Shown here piece by piece: positions 1 through 8,816 of a stretch of DNA of 59,365 bases. The DNA lies in NCBI GenBank assembly GCA_015056325.1, contig SVGL01000014.1:1-59365 (forward strand). Reading direction: 5' to 3'. Under the pieces are notes generated by a model. It searched no databases. It saw nothing but the letters and a program-made list of their open reading frames with translations, and was not told the DNA's origin. The stretch comes from Clostridiales bacterium. Its GTDB lineage: Bacteria > Bacillota > Clostridia > Christensenellales > Aristaeellaceae. The position numbers and the translations under genes are program-made. Every line of letters begins with the position of its first letter. Positions within the stretch are counted from its first letter, which is position 1.

Positions 1-218
1 TGGATGCCCGTTACGCCGCTTTCGCCAAGGCTGAGGCCTACATGCTGGAGCATGCTCTGGTCATTCCGTGGTCCTACAGCGTTGTGTGGGAGCTGACCAA
101 GGTCAACAACTACTCCAAGATCTTCACTGCCTACGGTGTGCAGGCTGAGCGTTATGTCAACTGGGAGACCAGCACTGACATCTACACTGCTGAGCAGTAC
201 AAGGACTTTGTGAAGTAA
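1..218 (+). CDS. Oligopeptide ABC transporter substrate-binding protein, C-terminal fragment
   Basis: The 5' end lies outside the window; the open frame runs from base 3 to the TAA at 216-218 (71 residues). The text contains LVIPWSYSV and ends YKDFVK, which fits the C-terminal lobe of the OppA/DppA (SBP family 5) peptide-binding lipoproteins. Such proteins capture peptides outside the membrane and deliver them to the Opp permease. The assignment leans on the complete permease and ATPase genes that follow in the same direction. A weak hairpin and two repeats separate it from oppB, a common arrangement when the binding protein is needed in excess. Confidence 0.8.
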   Translation, partial: DARYAAFAKAEAYMLEHALVIPWSYSVVWELTKVNNYSKIFTAYGVQAERYVNWETSTDIYTAEQYKDFVK

Positions 219-248
219 TTCATTTCCTGTACCTTACAGGGTTGGGGA

Positions 249-270
249 CGGCCTTCTGAAAGGGAGGCCG
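249..270 (+). terminator. Weak hairpin after binding-protein gene
   Basis: CGGCCT (249-254) pairs with AGGCCG (265-270) and is followed by a C/T-rich stretch (271-285) rather than a clean U run. It is probably a partial terminator or 3'-end stabiliser that lowers readthrough into the permease genes. Confidence 0.45.
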
Positions 271-285
271 CCCCTTTCCCCTTTC

Positions 286-367
286 GGCCATCACTGCGTT
301 TGCGGTGCTGGCTAAGCTCTGCTAATGCGAGCATTAGCTATCGATAGTCGGGCTGGCACCCGACCTC
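286..367 (+). repeat. Dispersed palindromic repeat, copy R1
   Basis: One of four related copies. It starts with GGCCATCAC, continues GTGCTGGCT and GCTC, then has a palindromic core (GCTAATGC/GCATTAGC), then a second dyad GTCGGG..CCCGAC and ACCTC. Other copies lie at 5314-5398, 54205-54288 and, inverted, 23717-23800. It has no coding potential. Confidence 0.65.
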
Positions 368-385
368 CATGCAAATTAGCACATG

Positions 386-438
386 AGCCGTTTCATGAAG
401 CAATGATGCAAACGGCGTCGTTGCTTCATCAAACGGCT
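386..438. repeat. Long near-perfect inverted repeat in opp intergenic region
   Basis: AGCCGTTTCATGAAGCAA (386-403) is the reverse complement, with one mismatch, of bases 421-438. The loop is 17 nt. The 18-bp stem sits 29 nt before oppB and directly after repeat R1. It lacks a U tract, so it is more likely an mRNA processing or stability element, or a small palindromic mobile repeat, than a terminator. Confidence 0.6.
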
Positions 439-466
439 TACAAGAAACGGAAAGAGGGATGGTTGA

Positions 467-1774
467 ATGCTGAAGTATACCATCAAGCGCCTGTTCCAGT
501 CGCTGCTGACCGTGCTGCTGGTCATCTCGGCAGTATTCCTGCTGCTGCGACTGCTGCCCACGGATTATTTCTTCACCGAGGAACAGCTGATCAAGCTGAC
601 CGAAGAACAGCAGCAGGATCTGCTGCGTGCCAACGGCTATCTTGATCCGCCCTTTGTCCAGCTGGGCAACTTCTATAAGAATCTGGTCAAGACCGAGCAC
701 AAGGCCCACTATTTTGACAGCGTTAATCTGGTGGACGATGCGACCTTCGAGATTTCCTTCTTTGACAAGGGCGCTGCTGCCAAGGTCAAGCCCGAGGACG
801 TGAGTTTCGAGCGTGCCGACGGCCAGACTCAGGACGTCGCCATCACTGTGGTGAACGTTGCCGTCAAGGCGGACGCCCCCAACACCGTTGTGCTGACTAC
901 GGATAACCCGGTGCAGAAGAAGATCAACTACCGCGTGACGGTGGGCGATCACAACGGCACTTTCACCGTCCGCAAGGAAGGCAAGAGCGTCGCCATGAAG
1001 GATGAAATGGCCACCGGCACCTGGGATTACATCACCCACATGCGCGTGTGGCTGAACTTCGGCAAGTCCCACCGCGTGCAGACCGGTCTGGACGTGACGG
1101 AGATCATCGCCTCCAAGATGGCCATCTCCATGAAGATCGGCCTTGCTGCGCTGGCTATCGCACTGGCGATCGGCGTGCCGCTGGGTATCATGCAGGCCCG
1201 CTATAAGGATGGTCTGCTGGATGGCGCGGGTCAGGCGTTCACCATCTTCATCAATGCCGTGCCCCACCTGGTGACCTACTTCCTGGTCATGATCGTTGGC
1301 TCACGCCTGTTCGGGCTGCCCATCCAGTACACCGTGACGAATCCCAATTCCGCCATTCTGCCGATGATCGCCCTTTCGATGGGTTCCATCGCCAGCTACA
1401 TGCTGTGGATGCGCCGCTACATGGTGGATGAGCTGAACAAGGATTACATCCGCCTGGCGAAGTTGAAGGGCATGTCCACCACGCAGGTGATGTTCCGTCA
1501 CGTGATGAAGAACGCCTTCCTGCCCCTGGCTCAGTACCTGCCCTATTCCGTGCTGCTGACGGTGGGCGGCTCCATCCTGGTGGAGAAGATGTTCGGCGTC
1601 CCTGGCCTGGGTAACCTGCTGCCCGACGCTATCGCTAAGTATGACTCCAACCTGGTTATCGCTGTCGTCTCCCTGTATGCCTCCCTGGGCATCATGGGCC
1701 TGTTCCTGGGCGACGTGCTGATGATCATTCTGGATCCCCGCATCCGCCTCACCGAGAAAGGAGGCACCCGCTAA
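467..1774 (+). CDS. oppB: Oligopeptide ABC transporter permease OppB with enlarged extracellular domain
   Basis: 435 residues. The N-terminal segment (about 8-28) is hydrophobic and the C-terminal half carries the BPD_transp_1 permease core, including the EAA-like loop (DYIRLAKLKGMSTTQVMFRHVMKN) that contacts the ATPase. OppB/DppB proteins are usually about 310-330 residues. The excess lies between transmembrane helices 1 and 2, where residues of about 85-190 form a polar, beta-rich insert facing the outside. It pairs with OppC in the membrane to pass peptides. A GAGGGA ribosome site lies 9 nt before the ATG. The stop overlaps the oppC start (TAATG), implying translational coupling. Confidence 0.9.
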   Translation: MLKYTIKRLFQSLLTVLLVISAVFLLLRLLPTDYFFTEEQLIKLTEEQQQDLLRANGYLDPPFVQLGNFYKNLVKTEHKAHYFDSVNLVDDATFEISFFDKGAAAKVKPEDVSFERADGQTQDVAITVVNVAVKADAPNTVVLTTDNPVQKKINYRVTVGDHNGTFTVRKEGKSVAMKDEMATGTWDYITHMRVWLNFGKSHRVQTGLDVTEIIASKMAISMKIGLAALAIALAIGVPLGIMQARYKDGLLDGAGQAFTIFINAVPHLVTYFLVMIVGSRLFGLPIQYTVTNPNSAILPMIALSMGSIASYMLWMRRYMVDELNKDYIRLAKLKGMSTTQVMFRHVMKNAFLPLAQYLPYSVLLTVGGSILVEKMFGVPGLGNLLPDAIAKYDSNLVIAVVSLYASLGIMGLFLGDVLMIILDPRIRLTEKGGTR

Positions 1775-2913
1775 TGGCTAAGAATAAGGATACCTCGCTG
1801 GATGTGCGCTATGCCAACTCCAGCATTGAGGTGCAGACCGAGCTGCCCGTGAAGGATGACGCCCATGTCAATCCCATCGGCGCCAGCGAAGAGAAATCCT
1901 CCGTCAAGCTGGACATCGACTACAGTGTTGTTGAAACCGATACTGAGAAGAAGTACGCCCGCGGCATCGTGCATGTGAAGAACCGCTTCCGCATGCCCGA
2001 GAAGCAGCTGTTCCAGTTCGCTGAGTACCGCGCCCAGGATGCGGAGCGTACCGGCTATTCCAACTACTCCTACTGGAAGAGCGTGTGGCAGAACTTCCTG
2101 AAGAAGAAGGTTGCCGTGGTGATGGCGCTGGTGTTCTTCGCCCTGCTGATCTTCACCTTCATCGCTCCCATGATCAGCATCTACGACGCCAACACCGTCC
2201 GTATTGATCATCCCAACCGCGAGACCCGCTTCCTGTCCCCCAACAGCCATTTCTGGTTCGGCACCGACTCCCTGGGCTGTGACTACTGGTGCCAGGTTTG
2301 GAGTGCAACCCGCACGTCCATCATCCTGTCCGTCAGCGTGTCCCTGGGCCAGATTGCGGTGGGCGTCATTATTGGCCTGCTGTGGGGCTACGTCCGTAAG
2401 CTGGACCGCTTCTTTACCGAGCTGTACAACTTCATCGACAATATCCCCACCATCATCTACATGACCCTGATCGCCCTGATGATCGGCAAGTCCACACTGA
2501 TTATGGCCGTGGCGATGATCGCCTTCTACTGGCTGGGCACCGCCCGCAACATCCGCAACCTGGTGTTCATGTACCGCGACCGTGAGTACAACCTGGCTTC
2601 CCGCTGCCTGGGCACCGGTCTGTGGCGCATCCTGACCAAGAACATCTTCCCCTACCTGATCAGCGTGATCGTGCTGCGTCTGGCGCTGTCCATCCCCGGC
2701 ATCATCGCCTACGAGACGACCCTGTCTTACCTGGGCCTGCTGGACATCACCACGCCCTCCCTGGGCATCCTGCTGCGCGACGCCCGCTCCAATTTCCTGG
2801 AGTACCCCTATCTGCTGATCTTCCCTGCGGCGATCGTATCCCTGATCACGGTTACCTTCTATCTGGTGGGCAACGCCTTCTCCGATGCGTGCGACCCCCG
2901 CAATCATGTGTAA
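1774..2913 (+). CDS. oppC: Oligopeptide ABC transporter permease OppC with long cytoplasmic N-terminus
   Basis: 379 residues, against about 300 for typical OppC/DppC. The first 105 or so residues are polar and charged, then the first membrane helix follows (VAVVMALVFFALLIFTF). The permease core holds GTDSLGCDYW, the hallmark of OppC N-terminal domains (GTDxxGRD type), and an EAA loop near SRCLGTGLWRILTKNIFPY. The start overlaps the oppB stop by one base, with an AAGGAGG site inside oppB. It forms the second half of the peptide channel. The N-terminal extension has no recognised domain. Confidence 0.9.
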   Translation: MAKNKDTSLDVRYANSSIEVQTELPVKDDAHVNPIGASEEKSSVKLDIDYSVVETDTEKKYARGIVHVKNRFRMPEKQLFQFAEYRAQDAERTGYSNYSYWKSVWQNFLKKKVAVVMALVFFALLIFTFIAPMISIYDANTVRIDHPNRETRFLSPNSHFWFGTDSLGCDYWCQVWSATRTSIILSVSVSLGQIAVGVIIGLLWGYVRKLDRFFTELYNFIDNIPTIIYMTLIALMIGKSTLIMAVAMIAFYWLGTARNIRNLVFMYRDREYNLASRCLGTGLWRILTKNIFPYLISVIVLRLALSIPGIIAYETTLSYLGLLDITTPSLGILLRDARSNFLEYPYLLIFPAAIVSLITVTFYLVGNAFSDACDPRNHV

Positions 2914-2928
2914 AAAGGAGGATGAAAT

Positions 2929-5007
2929 ATGTCTGAAGCCATCAAGAATATGCAATCCTCCTCCGTTGAGATGGAATTTGCAAACCGCGCCAAGCAGGTG
3001 CTGTCCACCGAGCCCATCCTTTCTGCCCGCGACGTGGAGGTGGAGTTCACCCTGCGCGGCCAGAAGCTGAAGGCGATCCGCCGCTGCTCCCTGGATCTGT
3101 ATGACGGCGAAACCCTCGCCATCGTGGGTGAGTCCGGCTCCGGCAAGTCCGTGTTCACCAAGACCTTTGTGGGTATGCTGGACAAGAATGGCCGCGTGAC
3201 CGGCGGCAACATCATGTACGACGGCAAGGATCTGGCCAAGTTCACCACTGAGGCCCAGTGGCGAACCATCCGCGGCAAGAAGATCGCCATGGTTACCCAG
3301 GATCCCATGACCAGCCTGAATCCCCTGAAGAAGATCGGCATCCAGATCCGTGAAGCCATCGAGCTGAATCAGCCCCTGCGCGGCAAGGCGGCCAAGGATG
3401 AGGCCATCAAGCTGCTGGAGCTGGTGGGCATCCCGGATGCGGAGCGCCGCTACAACCAGTACCCCCATGAGTTCTCCGGCGGCATGCGTCAGCGCGTCGT
3501 CATCGCCATCGCCGTGGCCTGCAACCCGCAGATCCTCATCTGTGACGAGCCCACCACTGCGCTGGACGTGACCATCCAGGCCCAGATCCTGGAGCTGATC
3601 CGCAAGCTGCAGCGCGAGAAGCACATGACCATCATCTACATCACCCATGACCTGGGCGTTGTGGCCAATGTGGCGGATCGCGTGGCGGTCATGTATGCCG
3701 GCCAGATCATTGAGATCGGCATGGCGAACGAAATCTTCTTCAACCCCCGTCACCCCTACACCTGGGCGCTGCTGTCTGCTATGCCCCAGCTGGGCGTGAA
3801 GGGTGAGAAGCTCCCCGCCATCGACGGTACCCCTCCGAACCTGTTCAATGAGGTGCACGGCGACTCCTTTGCTCCCCGCAACAAGAAGGCCCTGAACGTG
3901 GACTTCCTGGAGGAGCCCCCGATGTTCGACGTCACGCCCACCCACCAGGCCAAGACCTGGATGCTGGACGTGCGTGCGCCTGAAGTCCACCAGACCATCG
4001 ACGTGGATAAGCTCAGCCGCAAGATGAACGAGCCCCAGCCCACCGTGGGTGAGATCAGCCATCCCCATCAGTCCCCCGACCGTGAGGCGCTGGTGGAGGT
4101 CAAGGACCTGCAGGTGACCTTCGGCTCCGGCAAGAAGAAGTTCGTCGCCGTTGATGACGTCAACTTTACCATCTACAAGGGCGAGACCTTCTCCCTGGTG
4201 GGCGAGTCCGGCTCCGGCAAGACCACCATCGGCCGTGCGCTGGTGCGCATCAACCCCATCACCAACGGCGAGGTGCTCTACCGCGGCGAGCCCATCACCG
4301 GCAAGATCTCCAAGGAGCGCGATCTGGAGGTTATCCGTAAGTGCCAGATGATCTTCCAGGATCCCATGGCCTCTCTGAACGAGCGTGCCAAGGTTGACTA
4401 CATCGTCTCCGAGGGCCTGTATAATCATCACCTGTACGAAAATGAGCAGAACCGTCAGGACATGGTCAAGAACGCGCTGGAAGAGGTAGGTCTGCTGCCC
4501 GAATTCTCCAGCCGCTTCCCCCATGAGTTCTCCGGCGGCCAGCGTCAGCGCATCGGCATTGCCCGCAGCCTGATCATGCAGCCTGAGTTTATCGTGGCTG
4601 ATGAGCCCATTTCCGCTCTGGACGTGTCCATCCGTGCCCAGGTGCTGAATCTGCTTAACGATCTGAAGAAGGAACGCGGACTGACCTATCTGTTCATCGC
4701 TCACGACCTGTCTGTCGTTCGCTTCATCTCCGACCGTATCGCGGTTATCCACAAGGGCCGCATCGTGGAGCTGGCTGAGGCCGAAGAGCTCTTCCGCCAC
4801 CCCCTGCATCCCTACACCAAGGCGCTGCTTTCCGCCGTGCCCAACCCCAACCCCTACCTCGAGCGCGAGAAGAAGCTGCTCGTGTACGATCCCGCCATCC
4901 ATGATTACTCCGAAGACAAGCCGATCTGGTGCGAGATCATCCCCGATCACTTCGTCTACGGCAATCAGGCTGAGCTGGAGCAGTACGAAAAGGAAATCAA
5001 CGCATAA
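2929..5007 (+). CDS. Fused oligopeptide ABC transporter ATPase (OppD-OppF in one chain)
   Basis: 692 residues carrying two complete ABC ATPase domains. Domain 1: Walker A GESGSGKS at about 67-74, signature FSGGMRQRV near 182, Walker [12 protein letters not shown] near 204. Domain 2: Walker [10 protein letters not shown] near 424, signature [10 protein letters not shown] near 534. Each domain ends with the oligopeptide-transporter C-terminal motif ([24 protein letters not shown]). In most species these are separate OppD and OppF proteins of about 330 residues each. It powers peptide import at the inner face of the membrane. An AAAAGGAGG site precedes the ATG, 15 nt after oppC; a terminator follows. 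Confidence 0.95.
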   Translation: MSEAIKNMQSSSVEMEFANRAKQVLSTEPILSARDVEVEFTLRGQKLKAIRRCSLDLYDGETLAIVGESGSGKSVFTKTFVGMLDKNGRVTGGNIMYDGKDLAKFTTEAQWRTIRGKKIAMVTQDPMTSLNPLKKIGIQIREAIELNQPLRGKAAKDEAIKLLELVGIPDAERRYNQYPHEFSGGMRQRVVIAIAVACNPQILICDEPTTALDVTIQAQILELIRKLQREKHMTIIYITHDLGVVANVADRVAVMYAGQIIEIGMANEIFFNPRHPYTWALLSAMPQLGVKGEKLPAIDGTPPNLFNEVHGDSFAPRNKKALNVDFLEEPPMFDVTPTHQAKTWMLDVRAPEVHQTIDVDKLSRKMNEPQPTVGEISHPHQSPDREALVEVKDLQVTFGSGKKKFVAVDDVNFTIYKGETFSLVGESGSGKTTIGRALVRINPITNGEVLYRGEPITGKISKERDLEVIRKCQMIFQDPMASLNERAKVDYIVSEGLYNHHLYENEQNRQDMVKNALEEVGLLPEFSSRFPHEFSGGQRQRIGIARSLIMQPEFIVADEPISALDVSIRAQVLNLLNDLKKERGLTYLFIAHDLSVVRFISDRIAVIHKGRIVELAEAEELFRHPLHPYTKALLSAVPNPNPYLEREKKLLVYDPAIHDYSEDKPIWCEIIPDHFVYGNQAELEQYEKEINA

Positions 5008-5012
5008 TACAA

Positions 5013-5045
5013 GGAGCCTCCGCAGCAGCGGAGGCTCCGTTTTTG
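5013..5045 (+). terminator. Rho-independent terminator of the opp operon
   Basis: GGAGCCTCCGC and GCGGAGGCTCC form an 11-bp stem with a 4-nt AGCA loop (5013-5038), followed by GTTTTTG. Confidence 0.93.
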
Positions 5046-5094
5046 TGTGTGCCGAGCAAAAAGAAAAAGCACCCTGAAATCAGGATGCTTTACG

Positions 5095-5183
5095 CGCAGA
5101 TGGAGAGATTCGAACTCTCGCACCGGTTATCCCAGTCTACTCCCTTAGCAGGGGAGCCCCTTGAGCCACTTGGGTACATCTGC
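5095..5183 (-). tRNA. tRNA-Ser (anticodon GCT)
   Basis: Minus-strand cloverleaf with acceptor GCAGATG/CATCTGC, a long variable arm (class II) and T-loop GTTCGAA. The anticodon loop is CTGCTAA, giving GCT. Discriminator base is G. 89 nt, no encoded CCA. It lies downstream of the second tRNA-Ser and is probably cotranscribed with it. Confidence 0.93.
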
Positions 5184-5223
5184 TTATGCGGTTTGACCAG
5201 CCTCGTTGCTCAGGCAAAGCTGG

Positions 5224-5309
5224 CGGAGAGAGAGGGATTCGAACCCCCGGTGCCTTTCGACATCACTGGTTTTCAAGACCAGCGCCTTAAACCGCTCGGC
5301 CATCTCTCC
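5224..5309 (-). tRNA. tRNA-Ser (anticodon TGA)
   Basis: Minus-strand class II tRNA: acceptor GGAGAGA/TCTCTCC, D-arm GGCCGAGCGG, anticodon loop CTTGAAA (TGA), long variable arm, T-arm GGTTCGAATCC. Discriminator base is G. 86 nt. Confidence 0.94.
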
Positions 5310-5313
5310 ATTC

Positions 5314-5398
5314 GGCCCATCCCGGCGGCAAGCACCGTGCTGGGCTGCGCTCCGCGATTGCTAGCAATCGCAGTCGCTTGTCGGGCAAGCCCGACCTC
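5314..5398 (+). repeat. Dispersed palindromic repeat, copy R2
   Basis: Matches R1 and R4: GCCCATC start, GTGCTGGGCTGCGCTC, palindrome GCGATTGC/GCAATCGC, then GTCGGGC/GCCCGAC and ACCTC. It lies between the tRNA promoter and the first tRNA, so it is transcribed (in reverse) in the tRNA leader. Confidence 0.65.
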
Positions 5399-5417
5399 AA
5401 TCAGAACCAGCCTGATT

Positions 5418-5446
5418 ATTATATCACGGGGGAATTGATTCGTCAA
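5418..5446 (-). promoter_or_regulatory. Sigma-A promoter for the tRNA-Ser pair
   Basis: On the minus strand, TTGACG (5446-5441), a 17-nt spacer, then TATAAT (5423-5418). Transcription would run through repeat R2 into the two tRNA genes. Confidence 0.8.
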
Positions 5447-5564
5447 GCCCTAAAAAGGAGGAATTTGCTTTTTATATGTCGATGCGAGTTGTAAAACTTT
5501 TCGAAGAGTTCCATGGAAACTTGCGCAGACGTGGTTTCGCATGTTAGAATGAGAAAAACGAGTT

Positions 5565-6020
5565 ATGCATGAGGACGTGAATACAGTGAAAAGGATGATC
5601 CTTGGTATCATAATTATTTTCATAGCTGTGACATTCTTATGGGCAGTATTGGGTAGAACGAAAATCCCGGAAGATGCGTCGGGTTGGCTGGCATATCCAT
5701 ATAGAGAAAATGGTGAGATGCAAGTTGACATTCGCCCGTTGTCTGAAGCTGATACAGAGCGGCTGCGTCAGTTGCTCGATGGCTGCTTCCTGTTTCCAAA
5801 CCTGACTTTGCTGGGGGAAAATCAGCGCTTTCTTGATTCCTATTATTTTGAATTCAGCACGGAGGAGGGAAAGTCGATGCGCTTCTATATTCCCAGAAGT
5901 GGACAGGTCGGTTCTTTCGCGTATAATCTGTATTTGTGTTTTGATATTGGTCCGGATGTCGGCCTCGAAATCATGGATATGAGGGCGAAGTATATGTTTC
6001 ATCAGCCCGAGTACCGGTGA
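5565..6020 (+). CDS. Small membrane-anchored protein of unknown function
   Basis: 151 residues. One hydrophobic helix near the N-terminus (LGIIIIFIAVTFLWAVLG, about 13-30), then a soluble domain of about 115 residues, probably outside the membrane. No family recognised. The ATG at 5565 has only a weak upstream ribosome site; a GTG at 5586 (start VKRMILG) lies 11 nt after GAGGA and is an alternative. A possible promoter, TTGCGC (5521-5526) with an 18-nt spacer and TAGAAT (5545-5550), lies just upstream. The gene is more AT-rich than its neighbours. Confidence 0.65.
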   Translation: MHEDVNTVKRMILGIIIIFIAVTFLWAVLGRTKIPEDASGWLAYPYRENGEMQVDIRPLSEADTERLRQLLDGCFLFPNLTLLGENQRFLDSYYFEFSTEEGKSMRFYIPRSGQVGSFAYNLYLCFDIGPDVGLEIMDMRAKYMFHQPEYR

Positions 6021-6085
6021 GCTTGTCCAAGTGAGACGTGGACATATCGTATGAAAATAATCCCATTCCCACGATTCTGCCGATT

Positions 6086-6347
6086 ATGGCTTACATTGTG
6101 CTTTCTCTCTTCGGATTCCTGTCCGGCATGTTCAGCGAGAGCATGATCGGCAGCACGCATCCATGGACGATGTGCTGGTAGAAGTGATCGTGTGTTTCGA
6201 CGTGGCCGCAGGGCTTTACCAATGGTGTGTCTGATTGCAGCGGAAACGCTACAGGAAAAGCCAGGCATGAGGCGCATTGTGCTTGCGATTCCCTTTTTTC
6301 TTCTGGCGGTTCAGCTGGTGCTGGGGAGCATAGCCGATCTGCTGTGA
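6086..6347 (+). pseudogene. Possible decayed small membrane-protein gene
   Basis: Three short frames succeed one another without overlap: 6086-6181 (MAYIVLSLFGFLSGMF...), a middle piece from about 6172 (VLVEVIVCFDVAAGLYQWC), and 6222-6347 (...RRIVLAIPFFLLAVQLVLGS). Each is hydrophobic like part of one roughly 85-residue membrane protein, and joining them needs two frame changes. It could also be noncoding spacer. The rest of 6021-6465 holds only the xylB promoter. Confidence 0.3.
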
Positions 6348-6387
6348 TCAAGCTTTGCCCATTTTTCATCACACCTTGCTCCGCCTC

Positions 6388-6416
6388 TTGACGGACGGTT
6401 GTTTTCCATGTATTAT
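6388..6416 (+). promoter_or_regulatory. Sigma-A promoter of xylB
   Basis: TTGACG (6388-6393), 17-nt spacer, TATTAT (6411-6416), about 50 nt before the xylB start codon. Confidence 0.8.
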
Positions 6417-6465
6417 AGTAGGTGGAATTTTCCCCGTTCAAACAAATAGAGAGGAGCTGTCCCTT

Positions 6466-7989
6466 ATGAAATACGTTCTCGGTATTGACCTTGGCACCTC
6501 CGGCACCAAAACGGTGCTGTTCAACCAGGATGGCGTGGCGATGGCCTCTGCCACCGTGGAGTACCCCATGTACCAGCCCCACAATGGCTGGGCGGAGCAG
6601 GATCCCAAGGACTGGTGGAATGCTGCGGTCGAAACCATCAAGACCGTGCTGGCGAAGTCCGGCGTCAACAAGGACGACGTGGTGTCCCTGGGCATTTCCG
6701 GCCAGATGCACGGCCTGGTCATGCTGGACGAGAACAACGAGGTTCTGCGTCCCTCCATCATCTGGTGCGACCAGCGTACCGCCAAGGAGTGCGACGAGAT
6801 CCACGAGAAGGTCGGTAAGGAAAAGCTGATCTCCATTACCGCCAACCCCGCCCTGACCGGCTTCACCCTGTCCAAGATCCTGTGGGTCCGCAACAATGAG
6901 CCCGATGTGTACGCCAAGTGCCGCCACATCCTGCTGCCCAAGGACTATGTGCGCTTCATGCTGACCGGCGACTACGCCACCGAGGTGTCCGACGCCTCCG
7001 GCATGCAGCTGCTGGACGTCCCGAACCGCTGCTGGAGCGATGAGCTGCTGCAGATCCTGGATATCGACAAGTCCATGCTGGCCAAGGTGTATGAGTCCTG
7101 CGAAGTGACCGGCCATGTGTCCGCGGAAGCTGCTGCCCTGACCGGCCTGTCCGCTGAGACCCTGGTGGTCGGCGGCGCCGGCGACAATGCTGCTGCTGCT
7201 GTCGGCACCGGCGTTGTGGAAGACGGCAAGGCCTTCGTCACCATCGGTACCTCCGGCGTGGTGTTCGCCCACACCGACAATCTGGCGATCGATCCTCAGG
7301 GCCGCGTGCACACCTTCTGCTGTGCGGTGCCCGGTGCCTGGCACGTTATGGGCGTGACCCAGGCTGCCGGCCTGTCTCTCAAGTGGTTCCGCGATACCTT
7401 CTGCGCGGCGGAGAAGGAAGCTGCTGCCCAGATGGGCGTTGATCCCTACGAGCTGACCAACAAGCAGGCTGCCCAGAGCCCCATCGGCTCCAACAAGCTG
7501 ATCTACGCGCCCTACCTGATGGGCGAGCGTACTCCCCACCTGGATCCCGACTGCCGCGGCATGTTCTTCGGCCTGAGCGCCATGCACCAGCGCCGCGATC
7601 TGCTGCGCGCCGTCATGGAGGGCGTGACCTTCTCCCAGATGGACAGCCTGAGCGTGCTGGCCGAGATGGGCGTTGCTCCCGAGACCATGCTGGCCTGCGG
7701 CGGCGGCGGCAAGAGCCCCCTGTGGCGTCAGATGCTGGCGGATGTGTTCAATGTGCCGGTGGCGACCACCGTCAACACCGAAGGTCCCGCGCTGGGCGTG
7801 GCGATCCTGGCTGGCGTGGGCGCTGGCCTGTACAAGAGTGTGCCCGAAGCCTGCCGCGCGATGATCAAGCGCAATCCCGCCCAGGAGCCTATCGCCGAGA
7901 ATGTGCCCAAGTACGCAGCCGTGTACGACCTGTACAAGAAGCTGTACAAGGCCAACAAGGAGCTGTACAAGGATCTGGCGGCGCTGTAA
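6466..7989 (+). CDS. xylB: Xylulokinase
   Basis: 507 residues, FGGY sugar kinase family; phosphorylates D-xylulose to xylulose 5-phosphate in the cytoplasm for the pentose phosphate pathway. The N-terminus YVLGIDLGTSGTKTVLF holds the phosphate-1 motif; GISGQMHGLV is typical of XylB substrate binding; GAGDNAAAAVGTG carries the expected catalytic aspartate; ACGGGGKSPLW is the C-terminal nucleotide-site motif. The start was set at 6466, the first codon of the conserved domain, with GAGGAG 10 nt upstream. An upstream in-frame ATG at 6355 lacks homology and precedes the promoter. No xylose isomerase gene is adjacent, so it may be encoded elsewhere. Confidence 0.95.
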   Translation: MKYVLGIDLGTSGTKTVLFNQDGVAMASATVEYPMYQPHNGWAEQDPKDWWNAAVETIKTVLAKSGVNKDDVVSLGISGQMHGLVMLDENNEVLRPSIIWCDQRTAKECDEIHEKVGKEKLISITANPALTGFTLSKILWVRNNEPDVYAKCRHILLPKDYVRFMLTGDYATEVSDASGMQLLDVPNRCWSDELLQILDIDKSMLAKVYESCEVTGHVSAEAAALTGLSAETLVVGGAGDNAAAAVGTGVVEDGKAFVTIGTSGVVFAHTDNLAIDPQGRVHTFCCAVPGAWHVMGVTQAAGLSLKWFRDTFCAAEKEAAAQMGVDPYELTNKQAAQSPIGSNKLIYAPYLMGERTPHLDPDCRGMFFGLSAMHQRRDLLRAVMEGVTFSQMDSLSVLAEMGVAPETMLACGGGGKSPLWRQMLADVFNVPVATTVNTEGPALGVAILAGVGAGLYKSVPEACRAMIKRNPAQEPIAENVPKYAAVYDLYKKLYKANKELYKDLAAL

Positions 7990-8163
7990 AATCTTGGCGC
8001 AATTGGTCGGTTTTGGAAAATGCTCTGCGCCAAGGCAGGATTTCCTGGATGGATGTCGAATTCATATGCCAAAGGGTATCTTGATCAGATGCTCCGAGGA
8101 AAGCGTGTTGAATGAATGCGCTTGAAAGGCAATATGACATACAAGAAAAGGAGAAGATGAACC

Positions 8164-8727
8164 ATGCGTAAGATCATTGCTTCTTTGTTGGTACTCGTGA
8201 TGGTGCTGTCGCTGTCTGCAACGGCTCTGGCGGAAACGGTCATGACCGGTGAGATTGGTGCCAATCTGCGTTCTGGCCCTGGCTCTTCATATCCCATCAT
8301 CCGGAAAATCCATCAGTTTGAGTACCTGAACGTCATCTCCAAGACCGGCCAGTGGTACTATGTCTCCTATGGCAACCTGCGCGGTTATGTCCATTCCGGC
8401 AACGTGACCGTGGTTAACGGCGGTGTCATCGGTCAGCCCCAGCCCGATGATTATGCGATCCAGCAGTGGTACCAGCAGGTCGGCGGCACTGCTGTGGAAC
8501 AGTGGGCCAAGGCCGGTATCTACGGCGCCAAGCTGCGCAGCGAAATGAACATCAATAACTACTTCAACGAGGTTCACAGCGTCCACTACGACGAGCAGGT
8601 GTATCTGTACTGCTCCTTCTACAGCAACATGGGCGAATTGTGGTACTACGCCAAGACCGCGGATGGCTATGTGGGCTATGTGCACGCTGGCAACATCGTG
8701 CTTTCCTACGGCGGCTACGGCTGGTAA
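8164..8727 (+). CDS. Secreted SH3-domain protein
   Basis: 187 residues with a clear signal peptide (MRKIIASLLVLVMVLSLSATALA, cleavage after ALA-23). The mature part begins with a bacterial SH3 domain (ANLRSGPGSSYPIIRKI, residues about 30-80), a module that usually binds cell-wall peptides. A second, more divergent SH3-like unit may lie in the C-terminal half (VYLYCSFYSNMGELWYYAKT...GYVGYVHAGNI). There is no catalytic domain. AAAAGGAGAAG lies before the ATG. Probably a wall-associated structural or sensing protein. Confidence 0.8.
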   Translation: MRKIIASLLVLVMVLSLSATALAETVMTGEIGANLRSGPGSSYPIIRKIHQFEYLNVISKTGQWYYVSYGNLRGYVHSGNVTVVNGGVIGQPQPDDYAIQQWYQQVGGTAVEQWAKAGIYGAKLRSEMNINNYFNEVHSVHYDEQVYLYCSFYSNMGELWYYAKTADGYVGYVHAGNIVLSYGGYGW

Positions 8728-8783
8728 GGCAGCAAGCCGAGTTCGGTTGTTCAAAACCGGGCTCACAATCAAGGTAAACAAAG

Positions 8784-8810
8784 AGCGTCCCGGCATGCCG
8801 GGACGCTTTA
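8784..8810. terminator. Bidirectional terminator between SH3 gene and trxB
   Basis: AGCGTCCCGGCA and TGCCGGGACGCT form a perfect palindrome (8784-8807), with A-rich sequence before and TTTA after, between convergent genes. Confidence 0.85.
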
Positions 8811-8816
8811 TCGTGC

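Noticed and set aside
1771..4950. Very long minus-strand open frame (1059 codons) opposite oppC and the ATPase gene
   Set aside because: It is a shadow of GC-rich codons; its translation is low-complexity (H, G, D, L rich) with no domain, while the plus strand encodes canonical ABC transporter motifs.
6091..7587. Minus-strand open frame of 498 codons opposite xylB
   Set aside because: Shadow frame; xylulokinase motifs are complete on the plus strand.
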